Below, piece after piece: positions 50,930 to 61,014 of a DNA stretch of 64,000 nt; position 1 is the first letter of the stretch, and every line of letters starts with the position of its first letter. The stretch lies in assembly GCA_964016885.1 (NCBI GenBank), contig OZ024741.1:36404923-36468922 (forward strand), in the 5' to 3' direction. The notes under the pieces are model-generated. The model was not told the origin of the DNA. It saw only the letters and a list, made by a program, of their open reading frames with translations, and made no database searches. The stretch comes from Eledone cirrhosa (Eukaryota; Mollusca; Cephalopoda; Octopoda; Eledonidae). Position numbers and translations under genes: made by a program.

Positions 50930-51092
50930 AGAAAAAAGAGAATCAGTGTTGCAACAAAAGGAATTTATTGGACATATTACAATTGGTTCTCGGGCGACCA
51001 GCTGAAGGCACGATCGATATGGTTATCAAACCTGACTCTGAAATCGCACGGACCTCGGATACATCTCGATTCTACGAAACAGATTTTCCTAT
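50928..51092 (+). repeat. Dispersed repeat shared with 19,461-19,648
   Basis: GAGAATCAGTGTTGCAACAA, ATTGGACATATTACAATTGG and TCTCGATTCTACGAAACAG. Starts at the end of a TA tract. Confidence 0.65.
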
Positions 51093-51132
51093 TATATGGA
51101 TATGTATATGTAAACATATATATGTATAGTTG

Positions 51133-51245
51133 ACCACAAAAAGATGAAGAGCAAAGTAGACCTTGGTGGGATTTGAACTCAGAATGGATAGACCCAAAAC
51201 AAATATCTAATGCTCGAACAATTCTACCAAATTGACCACCTTATA
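51133..51245 (-). mobile_element. SINE fragment (OR2-like), diverged
   Basis: AAAGTAGACCTTGGTGGGAT followed by TTTGAACTCAGAATGG and a degenerate head complement. Confidence 0.55.
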
Positions 51246-51560
51246 TATGCATATATATTAATATATACAAGAGACCACCTCCTATATGCATATATATTAA
51301 TATATACAAGAATAACTTTGAAAAAAGCACAAAATATCGATAATATTGTCTGGCAATTGCTCGGGCCAACACAAATGCTAAAAATTAGCTCCTCATTAGG
51401 TCCATAAGTCAGCTCAACTAAAATTATAAATGCCAAAGCAGAAATACAAGAATAATTTTGATCACTACACAAGATATCGATCATATTGTCTGGCAATGGC
51501 TTGATGACAAAACATTGAGCTGACTTATGGACCTAATATGGAGCTATTTTTAGCTTTCCT
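51246..51560. repeat. Local direct and inverted repeats
   Basis: Direct pair ATATTGTCTGGCAATTGCT near 51,342 and its variant near 51,482; inverted pair around GTCCATAAGTCAGCTCAA (51,390) and its complement (51,515). Also a duplicated ATATGCATATATATTAATAT at 51,245 and 51,282. Origin unknown. Confidence 0.65.
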
Positions 51561-51637
51561 GTTGGCCTGCTCGTGTCCTTCTGCTTAAGCATCAGTATAC
51601 ATGTACTTTCACAGCTTGTAATTTGATTGCATGACTG

Positions 51638-51855
51638 ATGGCAGAGCTAGTGTATATAGTAGGATGTTGCCTACTGAGAATAAGCCTATGCTTTGCAGCA
51701 TAGAGTTATGGCCCTTTACGTTCTGAGTTCAAATCCTGCCGTGGTTAGCTTTGTCTTTCATCCTTAGAAAGTACCAGTAATGCACTGGGGTCGATATAAT
51801 CGACTTTCAACTCCCCCAAAATTGCTGGCCTTGTGCCTAAAGTAGAACAATTATT
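51638..51855 (+). mobile_element. OR2-like SINE, long form
   Basis: GATGGCAGAGCTAGTGTA head, GAGTTCAAATCCTGCCG B-box, then CACTGGGGTCGATATAATCG, a segment absent from most other copies, and AAAGTAGAACAATTAT. Confidence 0.8.
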
Positions 51856-52182
51856 TCTTGTTGACTTGAAACAACTGTATAGGCCTTAGGAATCAGTATT
51901 TACCATCTTTGTGTAAGTTCATTGCTTACTTTCCTGCTTTTCTAGATATCAATACATGGTCTTAGATATAATCTGTCTTGAGGTAATTTTAATTGATGTC
52001 TGTGAGTACTCAATACCAAAGTAGACTTTAAATATTCATTTATTATGGCTGTGGGGAGCTTTGATACTCACTGGAGTTTCATCTGTATTGCTTGCAGGTT
52101 CATCTGATGATCCTGAGAATGCTCAGAAAAACTCCAGAGGAACAAAGCCTAACACTTAACCATAATAAATGAACATATATAT
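51856..52182. other. No gene recognised
   Basis: AT-rich; ACTCACTGGAGTTTCATCTG and TTCATCTGATGATCCTGAG near 52,066-52,120 look PLE-like but are not assignable. Confidence 0.5.
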
Positions 52183-52335
52183 ATATCATCATTATCATCA
52201 TCATTGTTTAACGTCCATCTTCCACGCTAGCATGGGTTAGACGGTTTTGTTCCATTTGATGCGGGAGAGGTCGGGAGACCGTGTCTCGCTCGTATGGAAG
52301 TGTCTCTGGCAGGTCTTTTACAGCTGGATGCGCGT
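52183..52335 (-). mobile_element. RTE-like LINE/SINE tail
   Basis: ATCATTATCATCATCATTGT, GCTAGCATGGGTTAGACGG and ACAGCTGGATGCG; truncated. Confidence 0.75.
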
Positions 52336-52560
52336 GTGTTTTTTCCCTACTTTTTTTCTCATTTCTTTCTCGTTCTTTCTTCTTCTCACTCTTTATCTTT
52401 CTATTTATCTTCTGTTTCTAACTCTATCTTCTGATGAACGACTAGTGTCCAAAATGTTAAGACTCTTTTTCTGCTATTTCAAGCATTAAACTAATATATT
52501 TCTTCAATGTGCTGTCGTTTGCTTTGTTATTTCTGTTTATCTTTTACATACATGTATATA
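52336..52560 (+). mobile_element. PLE-like fragment related to 56,986-57,115
   Basis: Shares TCTATTTATCTTCTG, AAGCATTAAACT and TATATTTCTTCAATG with the reverse of 56,986-57,115. At 52,431 CTGATGAACGACTAGTGTCC followed by AAAATGTTAAGAC resembles a decayed hammerhead core. Confidence 0.4.
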
Positions 52561-52716
52561 TTTTTTTTTTTTTCAGTATATGTTGGTTGTTTACCAACAC
52601 CTCAGTATGCAGATTGGAGTACTCGACGAAGTACGCACGTTGGTTTGTTTACTCCAGAGTAATGTAAAATAAGTAAGTCAAACATGTTAAATTTGGCTTC
52701 GTTTATTATAAATTCT

Positions 52717-52769
52717 CTGCTATATATATTTCAGTGACAGCTATTATTGGCTGTGACCTCATCAGGCAG
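52717..52769 (-). ncRNA. Hammerhead-ribozyme-like motif, left arm
   Basis: Minus strand: stem I CTGC/GCAG (4 bp), core CTGATGA (52,765 to 52,759), stem II GGTCACAGC with GCTGTCACT (8 of 9 pairs, one C-C mismatch), loop CAATAATA, GAA (52,732-52,730), AU stem III, cleavage expected after UA at 52,721. Every core base fits. Best-formed example in the window. Confidence 0.65.
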
Positions 52770-52960
52770 TCCGAATTAATGTGGAAAAGACAGGTAAACA
52801 TGTTGTTGAAGTGTGTTCCTCTGTCAATTCATCGATATGTCCAGCTCCTGAGTGTGTTGTTAGTCTTCTGAGGAACTGGAATCATATGATTCCAGTTCAT
52901 CGGCAGACTAACAACACATTTCAACAACATCTTTACCTGCTTTATCTACGCTAATTCGTA

Positions 52961-53012
52961 CTGCCTGATGAGGTCACAGCCAATAATAGCTGTCACTGAA
53001 ATATATATAGCC
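52961..53012 (+). ncRNA. Hammerhead-ribozyme-like motif, right arm
   Basis: Same core and stem II as the left arm (CTGATGA 52,965-52,971; GAA 52,998-53,000), but a base change leaves stem I with two pairs (GC/GC). Confidence 0.6.
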
Positions 53013-53058
53013 GAGAATTTATAATAAACGAAGCCAAATTTAACATGTTTGACTTACT

Positions 53059-53063
<5 letters not shown>

Positions 53064-53151
<88 letters not shown>
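53064..53151. repeat. (TA)n microsatellite
   Basis: About 43 TA units adjoining the foldback. Confidence 0.95.
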
Positions 53152-53154
<3 letters not shown>

Positions 53155-53231
53155 TAGGTAGTACAGTGATTACTGGTGTTGGTACCGAATCAAGCACTCT
53201 ATTCACAGGCACAGTGTATATAATAGAATAA

Positions 53232-53597
53232 CAGGAAGTTTCATTTACATATAAAAAATATTTATATTATGTATCAACCTGCTACGTGCGTTTCACAGAA
53301 GATTGGCTCAAGGTAACCCATAGGAGTTATGGACATAACTCCAGTATCGATCTTATCGCCAGACTGGTGATGTGACAAAAAATATATTTTGTTATGGTAT
53401 GTGAGCTGAGAAGGTATGCACAGGCAAAGTGTATATACAAACACTATATTTTTTGCCGCATCATCGGGCTTTAGAACAGATCGATAATGGAGTCAGGTCC
53501 ATAACGTCTATGGGTTACCCTGAGCCAACCGTCTGCGAAACGCACATAACAGGTCGTTACAAAAGAAAATTCTAAATACATGTAAATGAAACTTCAT
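53232..53597. repeat. Foldback element, arms about 140 bp
   Basis: Left GAAGTTTCATTTACAT ... GGTAACCCATAGG... TCGATCTTA and right TAGAACAGATCGATAA ... CTATGGGTTACC ... ATGTAAATGAAACTTC are complementary. GTCTGCGAAACGCAC and TACCCTGAGCCAAC on the right hint at a degraded hammerhead. TA tract follows at 53,626-53,660. Confidence 0.75.
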
Positions 53598-53615
53598 CGT
53601 TCTTATTAATATAGT

Positions 53616-53665
<50 letters not shown>

Positions 53666-53671
53666 AAATAA

Positions 53672-53915
53672 ATGAGGTCGTGTAGGTGTCACAACAAAAA
53701 AACACACAGTTCACGGTCTAATATGGCCGTGTAGGTAACCTCCCAGTCCACACTGTAAACGTGGTTGGTGTTAGGAAGGGCATCCAGCCGTAGAAAACCT
53801 GCCAGATAGTCCTATACGAGCGAGACACGGTCACCCGACCAATCTTGCCTCAAGTGAGACAATTCCCGTCTAAACCCATGCTAGCATGGAAGATAGACGT
53901 TAAACGATGATGATG
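53672..53915 (+). mobile_element. RTE-like LINE/SINE tail
   Basis: TCGTGTAGGTGTCACAAC, GGTGTTAGGAAGGGCATCC, CCCATGCTAGCATGGAAG and a GATGATGATGA end. Confidence 0.85.
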
Positions 53916-53922
53916 ATATATA

Positions 53923-54237
<315 letters not shown>

Positions 54238-54573
54238 GGAGGCACATGGCTTAGTGGTTAGAGCATTGGCCTTGCAATCGAAAGGTTGTGAGTTCAATTC
54301 TCAGATCGGGTGATGTGTTGTTTCCTTGAGCAAGACACTTTACTTCACATTGCTCCAGTTTACTCAGCTGTAGAAATGAGATGATAGGGACTGGGGTCCA
54401 TATCATTCCACTGCAAAGTGGTCGTGGAGGGTCCACGGCAAAAAAGTACCCAGCACTCACTGTAAATGAGGTTGGTGTTAGGAAGGGCATCCAGCTGTAG
54501 AAATAAAGCCAGAATCAGTTCCCATCCCACCCTTGCAAGCAGGGAAAAGCGGACGTAAAATAAAATGAAATGA
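54238..54573 (+). mobile_element. tRNA-derived SINE with LINE tail, reference copy
   Basis: Plus strand: GGAGGCACATGGCTTAGTGG (A box), GGTTGTGAGTTCAATTCTC (B box), TTCCTTGAGCAAGACACTTT middle, then GTGGTCGTGGAGGGTCCACG and the LINE tail GGAAGGGCATCCAGCTGTAG to AGCAGGGAAAAGCGGACG. Ends AAAATAAAATGAAATGA instead of clean (GAT)n. Confidence 0.95.
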
Positions 54574-54883
54574 TATATATATAGAGAGAGGGAGAGAGAG
54601 AGAATTCAAAAAATTCAACTTAAGTAAACTTATTTTTAAAACTCCTCAGAAGACAATGCATTAGACAACTTTATTGTCAAAAATGAAGGAGTGTTTACAT
54701 TTTCATAAAGATTTTACCAGTTTTTCTTGTTATTAAAATAGAAGTCAAATGTTTATAAATACTTCATAGAATCTCTTCTAGCTTTGTGGTTATAACTAGT
54801 GCTGCCTTTAATACTGCTACTACTGCTGCTGGTGTAGGTGTTACCACCACAAATACCAACTGCTGCTGTTATTATTACTATTA
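54574..54883. other. No gene recognised
   Basis: GA-rich start, then AT-rich and a CTG/GCT-like stretch near 54,800-54,870. Confidence 0.6.
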
Positions 54884-55056
54884 TGGATTGGCAGTATCGG
54901 TAGAGGGTCGGATGCCATGCTTTGCAGCAAAGAGTTACGGCCCTTTATGGTCTGAATTCAAATCCCGCCTTTCATACTTACGAGGTCGATAAAATAAAGT
55001 ACCAGTAATGCACTGGGATAATTGCCGGCCTTGTGCCAAAAGTAAAAATAATTATT
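54884..55056 (+). mobile_element. OR2-like SINE
   Basis: TGGATTGGCAGTATCGGTAG, AATTCAAATCCCGCC, GAGGTCGATAAAATAAAG, end GTGCCAAAAGTAAAAATAA. A short deletion removes the segment after the B box. Confidence 0.85.
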
Positions 55057-55276
55057 ACTATTAACAGCCTTCCCAACTACAGAAAAAAAAATGTTGTTCT
55101 ATCAAGGATTTATAAGATTTATAAACATTCAACTTCTATCATAGAAACAAGTTTTTCATTACATATTCAATTTTCACATGAATATCTAAATAACAAATGA
55201 AACTAGTAGAAACTTTATGACAGAAATGTCAACACACCCTCTTTTTAACAATATATTTTTCCATTATACACACACA
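55057..55276. other. No gene recognised
   Basis: AT-rich sequence ending in ACACACACATC before the next tail. Confidence 0.6.
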
Positions 55277-55676
55277 CATCATCATCATCGTTTAACGCCT
55301 ATCTTCCACACTAACATGGGTGAGACGGGTTTGTCCCATTAGAGGCAAGTTGGGTCAAGTGCCCATGTCTGGCTCATATAGGACTGTTTCTGGCTGGTAT
55401 TCTAAGGCTGGATACCCTTCCTAACACTAACCACATTTACAGTGTGTGCTGGATGCTTTGGCCGTGTCTCCTACATGATCACTTTACAGTGTGGGCTGGA
55501 TGTGTGTGTGTGTGGATTCTTCTTCTTTGCCCACGTATTCCTGAAAGAGTCATTGGGTCAGAGTCCTCATGCATGCCTTCTTGTAGTTCCTATCATGAAC
55601 AACCATCTCCAGTTGATCTGGCTTGACCCTCAAGTGAAACCAGCCCAGTTCATGGATGTTATCCAACCGTCTTGCT
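55277..55676 (-). mobile_element. LINE/SINE tail and adjoining unassigned DNA
   Basis: 55,277-55,500 is a minus tail (ATCATCATCGTTTAACGCC, GGATACCCTTCCTAACAC). 55,501-55,676 has TTCCTGAAAGAGTCATTGGG and is probably more of the same element's 3' region, not proven. Confidence 0.6.
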
Positions 55677-55725
55677 CAGGGTCCACCCCTGGGTTTCCTT
55701 TTAGGAAACCCAGGGGTGGACCCTG
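55677..55725. repeat. Perfect hairpin, 23-bp arms, TTT loop
   Basis: CAGGGTCCACCCCTGGGTTT plus CCT, loop 55,700-55,702, exact complement 55,703-55,725. Lies where the orientation of LINE tails flips. Confidence 0.95.
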
Positions 55726-55726
55726 G

Positions 55727-55950
55727 TATGAAAACAAAAAGCACCCAGTACCCACTGCAAACTGCTTAACATTGGGAAGGTCATCCAGCCATAGAAACCA
55801 AAAGTATATGAGCAAGAAACGGTCACCTAACTACAATAATCTAGCCTCAGTATATGACAGCCTGTCTAACCCATGCAAGCATGGAAAATAGTAGTTGTAT
55901 TGGTGGTGGTGGCAGTAATGATAATGATGATGGTGATAATTATGATATAT
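55727..55950 (+). mobile_element. LINE/SINE tail, plus strand
   Basis: AAAAAGCACCCAGTACCC, GGGAAGGTCATCCAGCC, CTAACCCATGCAAGCATGG, end GATAATGATGATGG. Confidence 0.75.
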
Positions 55951-56227
55951 TTACACACACAAACATATGCATACACACTATTCATCACCTGCTCTCTCTC
56001 TCTCTAGCTAGCTAGTTAGCTAATTATTTATCTCAGCACAACCATGTCTCTTTTCTTTTACTCCAGGTCTATTTCTCTTCTGTTACCCACCACAATACAC
56101 CTGTACACTCTGTAAAATGACTGGTGTAAGAAAATCTTCCAGTTGTAGAAACCATGCCAAAATGGAATATCTGGTCCACCTAGGAGAGCAGTAACTCGAA
56201 ATAAAAACTGACTCAGAAGGTATATAT
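55951..56227. other. No gene recognised
   Basis: CA/CT simple repeats near 55,955-56,030; the rest unassigned. Confidence 0.55.
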
Positions 56228-56625
56228 ATAGAGGTTATTCATAGACTGGAAAGAAATGAAGCAACCATGTTTCACTGGATGTGCAATGTAAATGTGAGAG
56301 AAAGGCAGAACTTGGATGAGCTGACAGAGAAGCTGGGCTTAAGGGGAATCCGAGATGGCTTGCAGGAGAGAAGACTGCATTGGTATGGACATGTGATGTG
56401 GATGGACAATGACTGATGGGTGAAGAAATGCCAGGAAACCCCAATGGAAGCAAGCCGCAATAGACGATGACCAAGAAAGACCTGGGCAGAGGTTGTGAGA
56501 GCAGACCTCAAATCACTAAGACTAGCAGAGAAGATGACGAAGAAACTCAACAAATAGAGATCTGAACATGCTGAGAAGAATCTGTCCAACCCATGCAAGC
56601 ATGGAAAAGCGGACATAAAAACGAT
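56228..56625 (+). pseudogene. RTE-like LINE C-terminal domain, second subfamily
   Basis: Plus-strand reading with two stops: RLERNEATMFHWMCNVNV, LTEKLGLRGIRDGLQERRLH, WYGHVMWMDND, then PRKTWAEVVRADLKSLRLAE and a 3' end GTCCAACCCATGCAAGCATG with GCGGACATAAAAACGATGA. The conserved RLxWYGHV block and tail identify it as a relative of the 17,176 and 30,234 LINEs, diverged. Its tail (GCAAGCATGGAAAAGCGGAC) is closer to the SINE tail than theirs is. 5' truncated; no activity expected. Confidence 0.75.
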
Positions 56626-56985
56626 GACACATGCAGTAGTAATGCATAATATGAAATTTAATGGAGCAGTATATTGAAGTATATACAAAATGTTTATGTA
56701 TAATAAACATCCTTTCAAGCTGTGCTATGATTTTAAGTTGTTATCATGACACTGAATATTCTTAGCAATGATGGGAGAGCATCTTGATGGCACCATTTCT
56801 GGATTTTTTATTTATCAGAGTCTTAATCCTTCGTTGCTAAGACAGAGTAAGCAGAAAGCTTATAGCTTTTTGCTTATGGACATTGGCTGATGATGCTCAT
56901 TTGCATACAGAGTAAAAGCTGGCCAGCTTAAATTATGAAGCAGTAAAGCTCCGACATAGTACAATGAAGATATATATGAGTTTAA
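56626..56985. other. No gene recognised
   Basis: AT-rich; no motif supported. Confidence 0.55.
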
Positions 56986-57115
56986 TGCTTGATATATAGT
57001 AGGAAAAGTGTCCTAATATTTCATATTTATCAGAAGATAAATGAGATATAAAAGAAGAAATAGAAAGATAGATGAAAGCAAGAAGTGGAAAAAAACATTT
57101 TGAGAGAAAGCATGT
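56986..57115 (-). mobile_element. PLE-like fragment related to 52,336-52,560
   Basis: Minus reading TATTTCTTCTTTTATATCTC, ATCTTCTGATAAATATGAAA, TATTAGGACAC, then AAGCATTAAACTC. Ends at a TA tract. Confidence 0.4.
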
Positions 57116-57117
57116 GT

Positions 57118-57125
57118 AGGTTTAG

Positions 57126-57215
<90 letters not shown>

Positions 57216-57222
57216 CTAAACC
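57118..57222. repeat. (TA)n capped by inverted 13-bp flanks
   Basis: AGGTTTAGTTATA on the left, about 80 bp TA, TATAACTAAACCT on the right: a perfect inverted pair around the tract. Confidence 0.9.
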
Positions 57223-58060
57223 TATATATATATATAGAGAGAGAGAGGATGATAGAGAGTGAGAGATAGAGGCAAAGAGAAACAGGGGAGGTAGTTTCTT
57301 TGTTGTAATGACAGGTGTTACAAGGTTCTGAGTTCTATATTGATTGTTACCAATAGACAGTTGGAAACTTCAAATTTCAATCATTTTCATTTTAGCTAAT
57401 CCGATTATATTACCTACCGTCTAACAGTATTGAGTACATTTGTTCTCAGTAGTTACCAATAGCGTACACACACACACATACACATACACAGACACATACA
57501 TACATGATGGTTGCTCCCTCATTATCGAGTATGGCCATTGCACGATATACCATTATTAATAATTATTAATTAATGCTATCATGCAATGCCTGTACGTGAA
57601 GATTTTTTTTAAAGTGAGGAAAGACTGTGCACTGAGCCAATCCCACTCTCTGAGCGACAGTAGCTATAACCCGAAAAGAAGAAAAGATTAACATCATCGA
57701 TAACTACTGAGCCGCAGGTTTTATGTCGGAGTTATCCCAGTTTCCTGAGTTGCCTTCTCCTAGAAGAATGCCCTGACAAAGGCTAGGGGTCCTTCACTCC
57801 CAGTGCAATCGGGTATCCAGCCCGATTATTTCTATGTCCCCTTCCATATACATACACATGCATACATGTATATACATATATATACATACACATGTAATAC
57901 ATATTTACACATTTTTGGATGGGCGTTGACTCTTATGAGTTCTTCAATCAGGTTTTGTTTTTGTCCTGCAGGGTGTCCAAAATCACCCTCCTCACAAGCT
58001 TACATACATACATATATGATGATGGCTGCCCCCTCGTTATCGAGTATGGCCATTGCACGA
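57223..58060. other. Unassigned sequence with one duplicated block
   Basis: TATCGAGTATGGCCATTGCA occurs at about 57,521 and 58,039 in the same orientation with GCTNCC(C)CTC before it. CA/CATA repeats at 57,465-57,503 and 57,850-57,910. No coding motif identified; probably two old 3' ends of one element. Confidence 0.5.
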
Positions 58061-58107
58061 GAAGAAAAAAAAAAATAAAAAAAATAAAAAAAAATAAAAA
58101 AAATAAA

Positions 58108-58140
<33 letters not shown>

Positions 58141-58396
58141 AATAAATTTAAAAAAAGAAATATATATATATATATATACACATACATACATATATACATA
58201 CACACATACATACACATACACACACATACACACACACACACACATACATTAATAACAATAATAATAATAATAATAATAGCAATAATAATAATAACGACAA
58301 CAACAATAATAATAATATACATATTCATATATATATACACACACACGCACGCACATAAGCATATCTACACACACACACACACACACACGATAGCAA
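58061..58396. repeat. A-rich, (AAT)n and (CA)n simple repeats
   Basis: AAATAAAAA runs 58,064-58,110, AAT 58,108-58,145, TA/CATA/CA 58,160-58,245, AAT 58,250-58,315, CA to 58,390. Confidence 0.9.
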
Positions 58397-59030
58397 TTAA
58401 CAGCGCTGCGATCGAATGTGGCTTTTTAGCCCAGCCAATGATCTACAATGTCTTGCACAGAGTCGGCAACCAAAACATTTACTGGGAATAGTCGGCTGCG
58501 GTTGGAGTTCGTGTACTTTTGCATGTCGCTTGAGCCCTCCTGCTGATTTACATTCTCTACCACATGTTTGGCAAGCATGATGAGTAGCATCTCCAACAGC
58601 AGCCTGGTAGTCAACCACTGGTCTTACTTTATGACTGCGAAGATGACTTTCGAGTCCAGCTTTGCTTAGGCAGAGTCTCGCACAGACTCTGCATGTCAGC
58701 ACCATAGGAGGACCCTCGCCGTCTGGAAGTGCAACAGCAATGCCCTTCCTCACACCCCGCTTTACTTTCTCGTGTGCGATTCGAGATGCCTCAAAGGCAA
58801 CTTTTCCCTCATATACAGTCTTTCTCCATTTATTACGATCAGCAGCAATATTTTCCCATGTATCAGCAGAGATGTTAGCGTCTTTCAGAGAGGCTTTCAA
58901 GGAATCCTTATACCTCTTTTTTGGTTTATGTGGCAGTCGTTTTCCTTTAACCAACTCTCCATAGAAGAGTTGTTTTGGTATTCTAGAATCCTTCATCCTG
59001 GCAAGGTGACCACTGCAACGGAGTCGTTGC
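58397..59030 (-). pseudogene. LINE C-terminal region with three C2H2-type fingers
   Basis: Minus strand, open for about 210 codons from [20 protein letters not shown], through [20 protein letters not shown] and [20 protein letters not shown], to three Cys/His modules: [40 protein letters not shown] and [20 protein letters not shown]. The first half is the basic C-terminal part found after RT in some non-LTR elements; the fingers probably bind nucleic acid. The third finger lacks its final histidine (ends SQRC). 5' truncated at TA repeats; the RT itself is absent. Confidence 0.75.
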
Positions 59031-59088
59031 TTAATACATATATACATATATACATACATATATACATACATATGCATAACACCCACAA

Positions 59089-59153
<65 letters not shown>
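59031..59153. repeat. CATA and (TA)n repeats
   Basis: CATATATACATA steps then about 65 bp TA ending at the MITE. Confidence 0.9.
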
Positions 59154-59160
<7 letters not shown>

Positions 59161-59343
59161 ATATATATGATGAAACACAGATACCAACACATCCGTATAT
59201 ATATTGCAAAAGAAAATTTAGCCAGATTGAAGTATACTAATTATTATACTACAGTTTGTCCATATCGATTTAAAATAATAAAGCAACAAAGACGAACTGC
59301 ATTGCCAAAAGGCTATGAGTGTTTCATCATATATATTAGTTTA
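59154..59343. mobile_element. MITE with perfect 24-bp inverted ends
   Basis: AAACTAATATATATGATGAA plus ACAC at 59,155-59,178 and exact complement 59,319-59,342, about 190 bp in all. The symmetry extends one or two TA steps outward, consistent with TA target duplication. No ORF. Confidence 0.8.
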
Positions 59344-59479
59344 TACACGGCTCAGGGGTATTTTCCTCCTTCGAGCTAATTCCATTGTAAAAGAATTCAT
59401 TACCTTATTAATATATATATATATATATATAAATGAAAGGATTACAAAAGAGAATATATACTGTTAGAACATGTTTATA

Positions 59480-59530
59480 TAAAAGCACCTACATACGTTT
59501 CGCCCGAAAAGGACTACTCAAGGGCATAGA
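59480..59530 (-). ncRNA. Degenerate hammerhead-like motif in PLE 3' region
   Basis: Minus strand TTGAGTAGTCCTTTTCGGGC followed by GAAACGTATGTA. Stem II GTCC/GGGC, GAAAC and a GUA cleavage triplet are in place, but the CUGAUGA core is altered to CTTGAGTA. Likely inactive. Confidence 0.4.
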
Positions 59531-59937
59531 AAACTAAAGAGTCTCCAGTACAGGACCCAGAAGGGGTTTTAAAGTGATACATACATCAAAGTTCATTCTT
59601 AGTTCAAACATACACGTTGTTATTGTCACAGAGCAAGGGGAGTAACTCTGGCTGGTGTTTGAATAATTGTCCCCAAAGGGCTTATTACCCGTTCACATGA
59701 TGGTGGTTTTCCATTACTAATTTGTTGGTGCCACTTTACCTTTGTCAATTCAGGTAGGGTCTGAGATGCATAGTTGGTGTACAGATGTTTATTTGTGCAG
59801 TGTTATGGTTTGGTGCAGGGGGACCCAGTTTATGGTTTTCATGTCTCAGTAGATTTCTACCCAAAGAAGGGCTGCTGTATTCTGTGTCTGCAGTTTATCA
59901 CCGATTCTGCTCTGTTGTTGATGAGCTCGAGGGGTGC

Positions 59938-60862
59938 TCATATGATATGGTAAAGTTCCATGAGGCAGAGCTCGAATTTCCTCTTGAAGTTGTACAGTGC
60001 TGCCCTGCTGACAATTTCCCAGTGTGTGGAGAAGCTGATGTTGGAGTCTTTTAATGTTGTGATGTAATTGGCGAGTGACGTGGAGTGTCTTAATTTCTTA
60101 AGAGTGGTGATGTGTTCGAAATCTAGTTGTAACGGGCCAGAAGTGGCCCCTATATAATGCTTAATGCTATTATGGCTAGTTATGGTGCAGCTATAAATAA
60201 CATTATCTGTCAGGAAACTTCCCCTAAGCGGTCCCGACAGTTGCATTTTCGGTTGCGGTCGCTCCTGGTGCACCACCGCCTCTATCTCTGTAGTTATTAC
60301 CATTATATCCTATGGCGTGCGGGGTAGTACCATTATTGCTCCGCACGCCGCAGCGCCTTCTGTTGCTGCCACGTGACCCGTACAAGTCACCAGCATGTTC
60401 CCCAGTCTCGCCATAGTTATGTCGGTTGCGTCTGTTGGGGCTGCCGCCAACACTATTGGGTGTTGCAAGGAAAACGTTAAGGCTATTAGGGTTGCTGTCA
60501 AGTCTAGACGTATCACTGCTAAGGTGCCGTGTTTTGGTGATCTTACTGTAATTAGTTATCCCTATGATGTCTGCTAGATTAGGAGTAGTGGAGAAGGATA
60601 TTTTAATATTGTTCTTATTGAGGATTTTCCTGTACTTATGGCTGGGTGGGAAGTTCTTCTCTAAGGCTTCGAAGAATATCCTGGGTAAGTCAGAGGCCAC
60701 ACTCCAAGTGTAGGGAGGATGGAACCATAGAACATTACGGTGGCGGTTACGTGTAGCAATGGGCTTGCTACGGGTCGTGTTGGCTAGGTAACCGCTATTA
60801 TTGTTGCCACTGTGCTGCAGCCTATTACGCTTTATGCTCGGGTGCACTCGCCTTCCTTCCAT
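59938..60862 (-). pseudogene. PLE RT linker and GIY-YIG endonuclease
   Basis: Minus strand. 60,862 inward: VLWFHPPYTWSVASDLPRIF, NFPPSHKYRKILNKNNIKIS and FSTTPNLADII, the linker after RT in PLEs (compare WFNPPYNMEVATPLAKIF at 37.5 kb). An asparagine/glycine-rich region then follows. 60,303-59,938: SGPLRGSFLTDNVIYSCTIT, HYIGATSGPLQLDF (YIG motif), STSLANYITTLKD and HWEIVSRAALYNF. Cysteines expected before the endonuclease are partly replaced. At least one frame change near 60,230-60,300. RT palm absent. Confidence 0.7.
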
Positions 60863-60880
60863 TACGTTTACGTGTAGCTA

Positions 60881-61014
60881 AACGCTGGTTGGAGGGTCGT
60901 ACGGGGAGGGCTGAAGGTGGTGTGTATGTGTGTAGGTGTACGTGTGTGTGTGTGAATGTGAGAGTTGGGGGCAGAACGAGGTTCCATGTTCGGGTAATAG
61001 GGAAATCGGTGTGT
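60881..61014. other. No gene; TG-rich stretch
   Basis: GTGTGTATGTGTGTAGGTG near 60,920-60,960. Confidence 0.6.

Larger units (their letters stand above)
52671..53062. repeat. Foldback with a hammerhead-like motif in each arm
   Basis: Left arm about 52,671-52,860 and right arm about 52,880-53,062 are reverse complements (outer block TAAGTAAGTCAAACATGTTA and complement). Each arm contains a hammerhead-like motif, so the two read outward on opposite strands. A TA tract follows at 53,064. Confidence 0.85.
59436..60880 (-). mobile_element. Penelope-like element, third family, 5' truncated
   Basis: Minus-strand copy with 3' end beside a TA tract at 59,411-59,430. It includes a 3' region with a degenerate hammerhead (59,480-59,530) and the coding end 60,862-59,938. 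Differs from the 34-39 kb family in sequence throughout. Confidence 0.75.

Noticed and set aside
54238..54310. Possible tRNA gene (A and B boxes)
   Set aside because: It is the head of a repeated SINE; no cloverleaf beyond the boxes was supported.
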